Shown piece after piece: positions 1 through 14,267 of a stretch of 32,270 nt of DNA. This DNA comes from Schoenoplectus triqueter (lineage: Eukaryota; Streptophyta; Magnoliopsida; Poales; Cyperaceae). The stretch lies in assembly GCA_964058805.1 (NCBI GenBank), contig CAXKVV010000839.1:1-32270 (forward strand), in the 5' to 3' direction. The notes beneath the pieces were generated by a model. That model worked only from the letters and a program-made list of their open reading frames with translations. It was not told the origin of the DNA and searched no databases. The translations under genes and the position numbers were made by a program. Position 1 is the stretch's first letter, and each line of letters begins with the position of its first letter.

Positions 1-136
1 AATTAATGATAAAATAATTGAAGTCAAGTAGTCCTCTCACAGAAAGAGATGCCGGAACCCTTCTTATAATCGACTATTGTACACTTGATCTTGCAAAATT
101 AAGAGGCACAAAACCTCACAACACCCCCATTTCGTG

Positions 137-3100
137 ATGGCTTGGTTGATATTGTTATTTTATATTGTTCTCTCAATTGCTAAGGCTGCAGAAGGCCAAA
201 TGCTAGCAAAGCATGGCTGTCAGGCAAAATGTGGTGCCGTCGACATACCGTATCCATTTGGTATCGGCCCCAATTGCTCCTTCAGCAAAGGGTTTGAGAT
301 CGCTTGTAATATGACTGGTGAAAGAATGGTCCCATTTCATGGCGATGTGGAGGTGCTAAGCATCATGCCAACAAAAGCACAAGCAAGATTGTACAACTCC
401 ATCTCCTGGCAGTGCTATGATCCGCCTACTGACAACACAACTTGGAGTCTTTGGAATTTTAATTTAATTGGCACAATATATACGTTGTCAAGTCTCGACA
501 ATATATTTATAGTAATGGGATGTGAGACACTGGCATTCAACATAATGTGGGAGATAGACAACAAACGGAAATACCCATACCGCACAGGCTGTGTATCGAC
601 CTGCTACAATAAGGAAAGCCTAATTAATGGTTCATGCTCTGGCAATGGCTGCTGCCAGACCTCAATTCCATCTGGTATTAACTACTATAATATCACCTTC
701 GATAGAAATTACCATAGTACTCAGAATTGGGATGGTCACTGTAGTTATGCAGTGATAATGGAGACAACTAGTTTCAACTTCAGTACTTCTTATATCACGA
801 CAACTGATTTCCGGTGGGCGCATAATGGCACGGTGCCTGTTGTCCTCGACTGGTCCATAGGGAATGAAACATGTAAAGCAGCTTATTCCAACATGAGCAA
901 CTATGCATGTGTCAGCAATAATAGTGAGTGTATCGACTCTGCAAATGGTTCGGGATACATCTGTAACTGCTCAACAGGATATCAAGGCAACCCTTATCTC
1001 CAGGATGGTTGTCAAGGTCAAATTCTTTCACTGAAATTCACTTCATTTCTTTTTAATTTGTTTATTTTATAATTTCTATCATCTGTTTTATTATCATTTG
1101 CTGATCATCATTTGATTTTTCTTTTTTACTTCTACCAAAAATTTAGCATTCGTAATTATAATCATACCAAAAATCATTTGGTTTTCATTGTTTTCTGCAA
1201 ACATTTGTTTTTTCCTCTCTGCAGATGTCAACGAATGTGATGATAAGTCCATATGCTCTGGGATGTGCATAAATACAGAAGGATCATACCATTGTGTTTG
1301 TCCATCAGGGACACAAGGCGATGCTACAAGAAACGGGAAATGCTTTCCTGTTAACCGTCTATCACAATGGGCCAAGTTAGCTATAGGTAAACAATTAATA
1401 CCAGGAATATGATGATTATTCTGAACAAATTAAATAGCATGTATTGCAGTATCCAGATTCATTATTCTAAAATCAAACAACCAGGATAAGATGCTATGTT
1501 ATTAATTACCTTAAAGAACACAATCTTGTGTAATTATTTGTGTATAAGTTAATGAATATAGTACATAAAAAACGTTACCCTCAAATTTATTATCCAAAAT
1601 ATGAATGACTATCCTGAACTCTTTTGCAATTAATTAATAAAATAACAGAGATAACTGAAAAAAATTGCTTAATGCATCAATCCTCTGTCTGTTAGAGCTT
1701 ATTCTAATAACTCTTGTACCTACTGTAACCTTACAATTTCTAAAATGGCTAAAGATTGAAGTGGCTTTATTTGCTAAAAATAGTCTCTATTTTTTCTTAT
1801 ATATTTCTGGCCAATGATGAAAATAACCCTTATGGCTCTGAGGCCTATAATTCCAACTATAACTTTTAATCATTCCTCTCAACATTTTTCTTACACAATT
1901 CTGAGTGCAAAAATACCCAAAATCTATGCACTGGCACGCCTATAATTTCCTACAAGTACCTTGTTGAGAATTGATTCAAAATATATTTTTAGAATATTTT
2001 TATTTAGGAAATTATATTTAGTAAAACTAATTTCAGCAAAGATAGAATGATTATAGGGTTATTTTAGGAAAGACAAGAGTCAAAATTATTAGCAATTATA
2101 TTTAGAAAGTAATGGAGTTAGTGGGGTAATTTATAGAAAGTAGTGAATGATATTTTAGGAATGTAGTAGAGTTAATCTAAGAAAGTTCTATGCTATATAA
2201 ATCATAGAACATTATGTAATTGTATGTCTCCAATATGCAATGAATTAAGAAGAGAGTTTCAGCAGAAATTATTTATTAGTTTATTTGTTTATCCTTCCAT
2301 TATTTCCAACATACCTTTCAGAATTTTCAGTATCTAGGGTTGGACAGAATAAGAAGGATTCCATCTTTAAAAATTTATTTTGTATTTGCACACTTTCATG
2401 CTTCATGTTCATATTTCTGTTACCTGTTTGTATTATCTAATAGTACTCTTATGTATTTCACAAAATGATGTCTGGCATATTGTAATTTATATTTAATTTA
2501 CTGAGTAAATTAATGAACTTGTTTTTCTGACGATTTACTGTCACTTTACTTTTATCCCTGTAGGTGTTAGTTCAGGACTACTGTTGCTTTTGTTTTGCTT
2601 CTTTCTGATGCATATTGTACATGAAAGAAGAAGGCTGGCCAGCATTAGAGAGAAGTACTTCCAACAATATGGAGGCCGACTTCTACTTGAAGAAATGAAG
2701 TACAATCATGGTGATGCATTCACCATATTCACAGAAGAAGAACTTAAAGAGGCTACAAACAATTATCACGACACTAACGTGCTTGGCCAAGGAGGAAATG
2801 GCACTGTTTACAAAGGAACTCTCAATAGCAATGATGTAGCAATTAAAAAGTGCAAGATAATTGACGAGAGAAATAAGAAAGAATTTGGTAAGGAGATGCT
2901 AATTCTTTCTCAAATAAACCATAAGAACATTGTTAGAATCCTTGGATGTTGTTTGGAAGTAGAAATTCCAATTCTGGTCTACGAGTTTATTCCAAATGGT
3001 ACCCTTTTTGATCTTCTTCTTAGTGCTTCCTGTATTTCATTGAGCATCCGTCTCAGAATTGCTCAGGAAGCTGCTGAGGCCCTTGCCTATTTGCATTCAT

Positions 3101-3720
3101 GGGCTTCTCCTCCAATTGTGCACTGTGATGTCAAATCCGCTAACATACTTTTGGATGAAAATTTTGTGGCAAAGGTGTCTGATTTTGGAGCATCCACCTT
3201 AGCACCATCAGATGAAAATCAATTTCTCACAATGGTGCAAGGAACTCGTGGCTATTTAGACCCTCTATGTATGCAAACGGGTCAATTGACAGTGAAAAGT
3301 GATGTATATAGTTTCGGTGTGGTTCTTCTGGAGCTCCTAACTCGTAAAAAGCCATTCTACCTTGAGGGAGCAGAAGAAAGAAGTCTCTCATCATCCTTTT
3401 TGACTTCCATGAAAGACAGCAAACTCTATGAAATTTTGGATGGGCAAATTGTTGATGACGAGAACATGCATCTCATCATGGGAGTTGCTGAGCTAGCTAG
3501 AGAATGCTTGATTATGGAGGCGGATAAAAGACCGGAAATGAGAGAAGTTGCAGAACGCCTTGACAAGTTGAGAAAAGCTATGAAGCATCCTTCGGAACAG
3601 GGCAATCGTGATGAGATTGAAAGCTTATATTTTGAACCATCAAGACATCTTCAGATGGAAATAACTTCATACCATAGTCTAGAGGAAAAAGCAATGCTGG
3701 CTATGGAGACAGGACGGTGA
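137..3720 (+). CDS. Wall-associated kinase-like receptor (WAK/WAKL), 3 exons, 732 aa
   Basis: Plasma-membrane receptor kinase of the WAK family, whose members bind cell-wall pectin or pathogen ligands and signal through a cytoplasmic kinase. Exons are 137-1016, 1225-1386 and 2564-3720; both introns are GT-AG in phase 1 and the frame is open throughout. The ATG at 137 is the first in-frame Met after an upstream in-frame TGA. Order: signal peptide (about 1-19); cysteine-rich GUB_WAK-type galacturonan-binding domain (from C28, CGAVDIPYPFG); EGF-like repeat (about 256-292); calcium-binding EGF beginning DVNEC (294-333, essentially exon 2); transmembrane helix (about 349-366); kinase (about 415-690). 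Kinase landmarks are the glycine loop 422-427, Lys442, Glu458, HCD 534-536, Asn541 and DFG 554-556. Oddities: HCD instead of HRD makes it a non-RD kinase, and the APE-equivalent Glu is Leu582. Intron 2 (1177 bp) carries a solo LTR. Family call is secure; ligand and activity are unknown. Confidence 0.93.
1962..2311. mobile_element. Solo LTR of an LTR retrotransposon in intron 2 of the WAK gene
   Basis: A 350-bp segment begins TGTTG and ends CAACA, the short inverted ends of an LTR. It is flanked on both sides by the same 5-bp direct repeat, TACCT (1957-1961 and 2312-2316), the target duplication expected of an LTR retrotransposon. A TATATAAA box at 2194-2201 sits in the position expected for an LTR promoter if the element reads on the + strand. 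No internal region, primer-binding site or second LTR is next to it, so it is a solo LTR left by LTR-LTR recombination. A Ty1/copia origin is inferred from size and ends only. It lies wholly inside the intron and touches no splice site. Confidence 0.85.
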
Positions 3721-4255
3721 TTCTGCATATGGGACGTCACACAATGCAGTGGTATCAGACCAACATCAAGTGGCATCCAAGATGATCACTTCGGCATTAA
3801 TTTCCCATTTTCTGAGTCCCTGACTAATAATCTGAAGATACAGCATCAGTATTTCAAATAAGTTTTGTCTGTTTTTTTTGCCATCAGAAATAAAGGCATT
3901 TGTATCTTGCCAACACAAGGCACTGACGATTATCAAAAATGAAAATCAGCCGTGTTCAAAAATAGCCCACGTGTCAGTTATAGGTCCAAATCTGTAGCCA
4001 GCGACTTTCTAACTACAATGTAGGCCGAATAGGCCCATTATCTCTATAATTTTTGGTATAAGAAATCGTAAAAAATAAAATAATTGTTAAGGTTCTAAGG
4101 ACTTGTTACTGTTTAACATTTTATGGTTGAGTAAATAAATGCATCTATGTGTATGAAAATCACTGGGATTAGGACTGTTAATTTGGGCATGAAAAAGGAA
4201 AAATTTTAAACGCTTAAATAAACTCACATCAGAATGCTTCGATCAACTTAAAGTT
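3721..4255. other. Intergenic: WAK 3' flank and start of the eL42 upstream region
   Basis: No coding region is seen. The WAK 3' untranslated region probably runs through the first part; an AATAAA hexamer at 3889-3894, about 170 nt after the stop codon, is the best polyadenylation-signal candidate. The rest is AT-rich. A TAGGCCCA stretch near 4028 resembles a TGGGCC/T (site II) motif in reverse orientation and could belong to the downstream promoter. Confidence 0.45.
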
Positions 4256-4374
4256 AGCCCATTTAGAGCTGAAAAGCCTTACTGAAATTGGGCCAAGGGT
4301 AAAATTGGGACTTCAGTGACGCTTTTCTCAGAACCCTAGTCCCTAAGCCGCTATTATCTACTCGTGTATATAAT
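4256..4374 (+). promoter_or_regulatory. Promoter of the eL42 ribosomal protein gene
   Basis: The region just upstream holds the usual elements of a plant ribosomal-protein promoter. There are two site II motifs (AGCCCA at 4256-4261, the reverse form of TGGGCT; TGGGCC at 4289-4294), an AACCCTA telo-box-like motif at 4332-4338, and TATATAAT at 4367-4374, about 90 nt before the start codon. Site II plus telo-box is the known pair bound by TCP and Pur-alpha-type factors in growing tissue. Motifs are seen directly; their use is inferred. Confidence 0.6.
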
Positions 4375-4464
4375 CGATTTTTCCGAACTGAGTTGCCTCT
4401 GGCGGCTAAGGAAAGAGAATAGGAGAGGCGAAGAAATTTCTGTGACCTAACTACAGCCACAACA

Positions 4465-7161
<2,697 letters not shown>

Positions 7162-7883
7162 ATTTGTATCTTAGTTTTCTGCCTTTTGAAAATTCTCTGC
7201 CCTAGGCTTTTGTCTAGGCAGTCTTTGGAGTGTCGTTAGAGATTTTTGGTTATTTTTTGTTGCTGGAGTTATTATATCTTAAAGACAACTGTGGTTACCG
7301 AATCAATTTCTGCTTGCCCTACCTTGGATTTAGTTTGTGCATCAGCTTTGATGATTATCTGGTTCTTTCTTAATGTAGTTTTTAATTGAGATTTTTAAAT
7401 CAGTTGTTGAATCGCATTACTAGCATTTTAGATTTAAAAGTTCCTTCAAAGTGAAGATAAATTATAATGTGCGTTTATGTCGATGCTAATACAATCTTAA
7501 TACTGTAGTTATTCTTAAACTGAGGATAAATTATAATGCACTGTTATCATCCACCCCTTTTACGAAGTACAAACTACTTAACATTAACTTTTTTGTTGTG
7601 ATTTTAAGGTTAAGCTTTTTGTCGTCACATCATATTGGGAATTTTAAAAATTATCACTCTAAATTTTAGCTCTAGATTAATGTCACTCTAAATCCTATTA
7701 TTTAGATTTTTATCACATGTATAAATCGTCCCGAACTAGATTAATCTTCTGTATTGGCAAAATGCCCTCTTTTCCTCTCTTTCGAGTGTCGATCGTCCGA
7801 TGAAGGTCTTTCGAGTGTCGATCAAGAATCAGCCGGTGGCCTTAGCATCACCTTTGTGAGGGTTGTCCATCGTCAATGGTGTT
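7162..7883. other. Intergenic: eL42 3' flank
   Basis: The first 150 nt or so should be the eL42 3' untranslated region. No gene is seen in the rest. A 16-bp sequence, CTTTCGAGTGTCGATC, occurs twice exactly (7779-7794 and 7808-7823, 29 nt apart), and GATAAATTATAATG occurs twice near 7456 and 7523. Short frames here have no recognisable domain. Confidence 0.4.
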
Positions 7884-8353
7884 TAGGAATGATAATGGGT
7901 CGGGTTTATGTTAAATTCAAGGTCCGGTCCGTCCTTCAAAGTCTTCGGCCCGGTTTATTCAGTTCTTTTTTCAAACTTAAAATTAATGATTCGGTCCGCC
8001 CATAATGTTTGACGGGTCTACCCATCCGTACTCGTCCCAATCCGACTTTGTGATATATAATTAAAAGAATTAATTTAAATAAATATTTTATTAGTTAAAT
8101 TATTAATTTTATCTAAGTTGATAAATTACTTATATATAATTATACAATTATATATAATACATATAAATACATATTAAATGTTATCGATATTACAGACCAA
8201 ACAGGTAGGCCTCACCCTAAATTCGTACCCAGCCGGTCCGTCTTTTGATCCGGCCTGATCCTACTCGTTTGACCTCTGAGCCGGAGGGGTCAATCATTGG
8301 GTCAGACGAGTCTGGATAGGCCAGACGGACCATGGGCTTTATTGTCATCCCTA
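7884..8353. mobile_element. Possible degenerate hAT-like element with GGTC/CCGG-rich subterminal repeats
   Basis: The segment opens TAGGAATGATAATGGGTC and its right end, read inward, opens TAGGGATGACAAT: an imperfect inverted terminal repeat. GC-rich motifs such as GGTCCGGTCCGTCC and CCGGCCTGATCC lie near both ends around an AT-rich centre, the same layout as the better-preserved element at 27725-28913. No convincing target duplication was found (only GTG shared), so limits and class are tentative. Confidence 0.4.
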
Positions 8354-9479
8354 GTGCCGAATGCTGCATCACCGTGGGGAATTTTATCAAAAGTACTTCT
8401 CATGAAATTTTAGACATTATAATTAGGTTAAAACATTCTATGGGTAAATTCTATGATCTTCAGATTTGAATGGGTAAATTTCTAACTTAGCTTTTTTTAC
8501 GGATAAATGTCTTATAAGAAGAATTGTTGAAGTGCACCGACTATATTATTATATATGTTAATTTTATTTCGACTCTTCTTTGTGATATATAAATTCGTTC
8601 ACATTCGGTAATATTGGAAATGACGAAATATAATTAAAACAATCGCGTTCCCTCGATTTTCTCATATCAGTCAAAGTGCATAAGCTTAGTAACTAAATTT
8701 AGACACGCTCTTAATTAATTCTAAGCTTACTTCTACGAAATATAAATATAGTAGAGACGATCAAGGAGTTCAATATATTAATAAAAACATCAATGTAATA
8801 TAATACCTAACAATGTTATTAGAAAGTATAATTATAGTGTATATTGTTTTCTTTCTATAGGATTTTTCTATATTTAAATGTAAAACCGTTTATTACTTTT
8901 ATTTTTTACAAAGCTTCGAATCATTCTGAGGCCCTGTTCGATTCAGTGGCCGAGATGGTTGTTTATAGATCGAGGGGATTAGTTTACAAATTATTTTTCA
9001 TCAATACTTCAGTTTCGATCCACATTATTTATGTCACATATAAGCACAATTAGGATTCTATATTGTGATATTGTTTAAAATGGTGAAGATTTTTCCTTCT
9101 ATTCTTTTTTTGGAACATCGGTCATATGCAAATTATGCAGGCCTCCTTTATAAATATACTCATCAATTTATCATAATTCAGTTTATGCATGTTACAAATT
9201 TTCTGGTATGCAAACTTATTTATGAATACAATTTCTAGTATACTAAAAAGAAAGTTTTCTCTTTTCTTGTTTTTTTTTTGTACTTTTCAGCTCCGTCCAT
9301 ACATTACGTTCCTTTATGAATTTAATATTTTTATTGCCGTGGCAGATTGCGAAGTGAAGCTCTCATTTTTCTTTATAAATGGTAGTCTTTTGTATCAAAT
9401 CAAAATAAACCAGCTTTTTAACATATGATGAAAACAAAAGGAGCTTTTGAACGTTTATTATTTTATTTTCGGCACACAA
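8354..9479. other. Intergenic AT-rich stretch with no recognised gene
   Basis: Strongly AT-rich sequence without a recognisable protein, RNA gene or clear repeat. Frames of 60-80 codons exist near 8844 and 9189 but are low-complexity (Phe/Ile/Leu-rich) as expected by chance. This is where the missing 3' LTR of the neighbouring copia element would be expected, and no copy of that LTR can be seen. Confidence 0.4.
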
Positions 9480-9927
9480 ATCATAAACGGTCCCTGGCTG
9501 GGCATTATGACTACCCAAATTATATGAATGTCAATATCCGACAAATACCTCATAATTAATTATGTTAATCTCTTTATCTCTTGATATCTTAATTGTACTT
9601 AAGCAAGATATGTGTCAACTTTGTTTAGTACAATCTTTGATTTCTCACACCAAAATTAGATTGATTTTTATATGATTGGCTATCAATCATATAGCATGGC
9701 CGTGTATTTTTCAATCTATCTTTCTAGAGGGGCTCAGAGACATTCTCCCAATATATGAGAGGGATAAATTCCATCTTGATTATTCATATTTCTTCACATG
9801 ATTCATAATATATCCAATTACTATCTTTATAGTTATCTAGTTAGGACTAACGTTTGATAGCATCAAAGTATACAATCCTCATTGAAGAAATCAATGACAA
9901 TCTCAAGTTAAAGGATTCAACTAAATA

Positions 9928-10122
9928 TTATATAAATAAACTGATGACACATAATAATCCATACAGTATTTTATAGCGGGTCTGTCCAATACCATGTTTA
10001 TCAAACATGTATCTATGTGATTCCATTGGATATCTCATATCAATGATCCGGAAAACATAATCATCCACAATCAATCCACATAGTAGTCCATAAATTATTA
10101 GTGTTCCAAATAATAATAACAA
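9928..10122 (-). other. Open frame in the 3' internal region of the copia element
   Basis: Downstream of the pol stop, before any LTR, there is an open frame of 64 codons on the element's coding strand. It contains RIIDMRYPMESHRYMFDKHG and then a hydrophobic tail, KILYGLLCVISLFI. It has no domain I can name. It may be chance, or a relic of an extra 3' coding region of this copia lineage. The flanking sequence 9480-10307 is AT-rich and has no other feature. Confidence 0.3.
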
Positions 10123-10307
10123 CTAGGGACTATTTAGAATAATATTGCATTCTATTATAATGTTTTACTATCCAATTCATCGAATTGATGATAAATAATA
10201 AGCAGTAAATTATTCAAGGAACATTATATTATTTTATTCATAAAATATAAACATACAAATAAACATCTAAATTATAAACATCTGTAACAAAATAATAATC
10301 ACTAGAG

Positions 10308-13300
10308 TCAATCACTCATATATCTAATACCTATAGCTCTAGTATGCATATCATGCTTGATTTGCGATAGAGGTTTAGTCAAAGGATCTACCACATTTGC
10401 ATCCGTTGCTATCTTGCATATTTTAACATCTCCTCTATTCACAATCTCTCGAATAAGGTGAAAACGTCGAAGTATATGTTTGGACTTTTGGTGTGATCTT
10501 GGCTCTTTAGCTTGTGCGATTGCTCCATTGTTATCGCAATAAAGATCCACTAGATTTTCAATACTTTTAATCACACCAAGTTCAACAATGAACTTCCTTA
10601 TCCAAACAGCCTCTTTTGTTGCTTTTGAAGTAGCAATATACTCAGCTTCTGTTGTAGAATCGGCCACTGTCTCCTGCTTGGAACTCTTCTAACTAACAGC
10701 TCCTCCATTGAGGCAAAATACAAATCCAGATTGTGATCTAAAATAATCTTTTTCGGTTTGGAAGCTTGCATCAGTATAACTGAATACAACAAGCTCTTCC
10801 TCACCTCCATAAATAAGAAATGCATCCTTAGTATTTCTTAAATACTTAAGGATATTCTTCACTGCTATCCAATGACCCTCACCTAGATTTGACTGATATC
10901 TGTTTGTGACACTGAAAGCATATGACACATCGGGACGTGTACAAAGCATAGCATACATGATTGATCCAATTGTCGAAGCATATGGAATCTTACTCATGCG
11001 GTCTCGCTCATCTTGTGTCGAAGGACACTGATTCTTGCAGAGACTTATGCCACTAGACATAGGTAAAGATCCTCTCTTTGAATCTTGCATGTTGAATCTT
11101 TTCAACACCTTGTCTATGTATGTACTTTGGCTCAATCCAATTAGCCTTTTTGATCTATTCTTATAGATCTTTATTCCCAATATGTAATTTGCTTCACCTA
11201 AATCTTTCATTGAAAAACTAATTTTCAACGAAGATTTTACTGATTGAAGTAATGGAATATTATTTCCAATCAACAGAATGTCATCCACATATAAGACAAC
11301 AAAAATAAGTGTGCTCCCATTAGTCTTTTTATAAACACAAGATTCTTCTTCGTTCTTTATAAATCCAAGTATCTTGACCACTTCATCAAAATGAATATTC
11401 CAACTCCGAGATGCTTGTTTCAATCCATAAATAGATTTTCAAAGTTTGCATATTTTTCTAGCATTATTTGAATCGACAAAACCTTCAGGTTGTGTCATGT
11501 ACACATCCTCGTTTAAGTTTCCATGAGGAAAGTGGTTTTTACATCTATTTGCCAAATCTCATAATCAAAATATGCAACAATTGCTAAAAATATTCTAATT
11601 GACTTAAGCATTGCAACTGGTGAAAAAGTTCCATCGTAGTCTATCCCATGAATTTGCTTGAATCCTTTTATCACCAAACGTGCTTTGTGAATATGAACAT
11701 TCCCATTCATGTCAATTTTCTTCTTAAAAATTCATTTACACTCAATGGTTCTTACACCATTAGGTAAATCAACCAAGCTCCAAACTTGATTATTTTTCAT
11801 GAATTGCATTTCAGATTTCATAGCCTCAAGCCATTTATCAGAGTCGGGGCTCATCATTGCTTCACGAAACGTCGTAGGCTCATCGTTGTCCAACAATAAT
11901 ATATCGCGTTGCTCTGTCATAAGCAACAAATACCTCTGAGGTATGCGACGTTCCCTATCTGACCTTCGCAACGGTAGTGTCTCTTGTATGGGTTCCACAA
12001 TATCTTGTGGTTCATGTTGAGTTATAGGAGTATTCTCTTGTATATCTCGAATTTCTTCGAAATGTATTTTACTCCCACTAATTCCTTTGGAGAGAAACTC
12101 TTTCTCCAAAAAGACACCACCACGAGCAACAAATATTTTATTCTCAGCCCTATTATAAAAATAAAATCCCTTGGTTTGTTTTGGATATCCAACAAAGAAA
12201 CACTTATCAAATTTAGGTGTGAGCTTATCAGATATCAATCGTTTTACATAAGCCTCACAACCTCAAATCTTAAGAAAAGACATATTGGGACGTTTCCCAG
12301 TCCATAACTCAAATGGTGTCTTCTCAACTGTCTTTGACGGAAACCTATTTAGTGTGAAAGCTACCGTTTCTAGAGCATATCGCCAAAATGATAATGAAAG
12401 ATTAACTTGACTCATCATTGAACGAACCATGTCCAATAAAGTTTTATTCCTCCTTTCAGACACATCATTCCATTGTGATGTTCCTGGAGGAGTAAGTTGT
12501 GAAATAATTCCAAATTGTTTCAAATGATCATCAAATTCCTTACTTAAATACTCGCCTCCTCGATCTGATCGAAGAGCTTTAATTGTCTTGCCAAGTTAAT
12601 TTTGTACTTCATTTTGAAATTCCTTGAATTTCTCAAATGCTTCTGATTTATGTCTCATTAAATAGATATAACCATATCTACTAAAATCATCGGTAAATGT
12701 GATGAAGTACTGAAAACCACCTCTTGCGACTGAACTAAACGGTCCACATACATCAGAATGTACAAATACCAATAGGTCATTCGCCCTTTCATTAATCCTG
12801 GTGAAAGGTGCTTTAGTCATTTTTCTCAACAAATAAGCTTCGCATATTTCAATTGATTCCAAATCAAATGAATTTAGAAATCCTTCTTTATGAAGATTCT
12901 TTATTCACTTCTCACTTATGTGTCCTAAACGATAATGCCATAAAATAGTGGGATTCAAATCATTTGATTTGAGTCTTTTGGTTTGTATGTTATAAACTGA
13001 AATATTAAGATCTAGAATATAAAGTCCATTATGTAATGATGCTTTGCCATAATACATATCATTTAAATAAAAGCAACAACCATTGTTCTTAAACTTAAAT
13101 TCAAATCCAAACATATCCAAACATGAAATAGAGATAATGTTTCTACTTATGGCAGGTACATAATAATACTTATTTAATTCTAATATCATTTCGAAAGGTA
13201 GAGCTAATGATACAGTGCCTATAGTCAAAGCAGCAACGCGTGCTCCATTGCCGACACGTAGCTGTACCTCTCCTTTATTCAACATTCTACTCTTTATGAG

Positions 13301-14264
13301 CACCTGCATATTTGAACAAATATGAGCTCCTGAACCGGTATCTAATACCCATGAATTAATTTGATAAGTAGAAATGTTAATTTCTATAACAAATATACCT
13401 GAAGTGGAAGTCTCACTTCCCTTCTTTTGATCTTCTTTGAACTTCTTACAATCTCTCTTCTAATGGCCGACCTCATTGCAATAGAAACACTGTGACTCGG
13501 TGGCACTAGCACTGGCTATAGCCTTTCCTTTGTTTGAGTTCCCAACTGGAACTTTTCCTTTGCCTTTGCCTTTGCCTTTGGCCTTTCCTTTGTCTTTCTT
13601 TTTGAAGTTTGTTTCCTTCTTAACCAACAATATATCATTAGGTTTCCTCAGGTTTTGTTCAGCTGTCTTTAGCATCCCATGCAATTCTGTCATTGACTTT
13701 TCTAGTCCATTCATGTTAAAATTCAGAATAAATTGATGGTAACTTGGAGGTAAGGACTGGAGAATGATGTCAGAAGACAACTCTTTACTGAGGGGATAAT
13801 CCAAACAGTTCAAATTCTCAATATACCCCATCATCTTGAGTACATGAGGACAAACTGGGCTTCCTTCTGCCAGCTTGCATTGATATAATGCCTTCGATGT
13901 CTCATATCTCTCAGTGCGAGCTTGAACTTGAAAAAGTTCACGAAGCTACACAATTATGTCATAAGCACTCAATTTCTCAAGCTGCTTTTGAAGCTCAGAA
14001 TTCATTATCGTGAGCATGAGACAAGTGACATTAAGATCATCATTCACATGCTTATCATATGACTGTTGTGCCTCGGCAGTAACCTTTCCTTCAGTATCAG
14101 TTTTTGGTTTTTCAGAAAGTGGTTTCTCTAGAACGTATTCTTTTTTTTTCTTGTTTGAGAATTATGCGTAAGTTTCTATACCAGTCTAAAAAGTTTGAAC
14201 CAGTGAGTTTTGAACTTTCTTTTTCAATAGCAGATCGCAACGTAAAAATGGATGTATTTGCCAT
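10308..14264 (-). pseudogene. Copia gag-pol polyprotein, inactivated
   Basis: Remnant of one polyprotein. In order on the - strand: Gag (from the ATG at 14264-14262), CCHC zinc knuckle (CFYCNEVGH, about 13460-13495), aspartic protease with a DTG motif (WVLDTGSGAHI, about 13345), gag-pre-integrase and zinc-binding region (about 12920-12850; one expected Cys is replaced, CEAY), integrase core (HSDVCGPF, RSDRGGEY, and a downstream Glu in SERRNKTLLDMVRS), reverse transcriptase (about 11710-11200, YVDDILL), and RNase H (DSTTEAEYIA to the stop at 10308). Breaks: in-frame stops at 13946-13948, 13460-13462, 12905-12907, 12596-12598, 12263-12265, 11732-11734, 11439-11441 and 10689-10691; a 1-bp gain in an A9 run (14141-14149); and a 1-bp loss near 11524. 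All other pieces stay in one frame. Confidence 0.92.
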
Positions 14265-14267
14265 TAT

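Noticed and set aside
9189..9428. A 79-codon hydrophobic frame
   Set aside because: Low-complexity Phe/Ile/Leu composition expected by chance in AT-rich DNA; no homology recognised.
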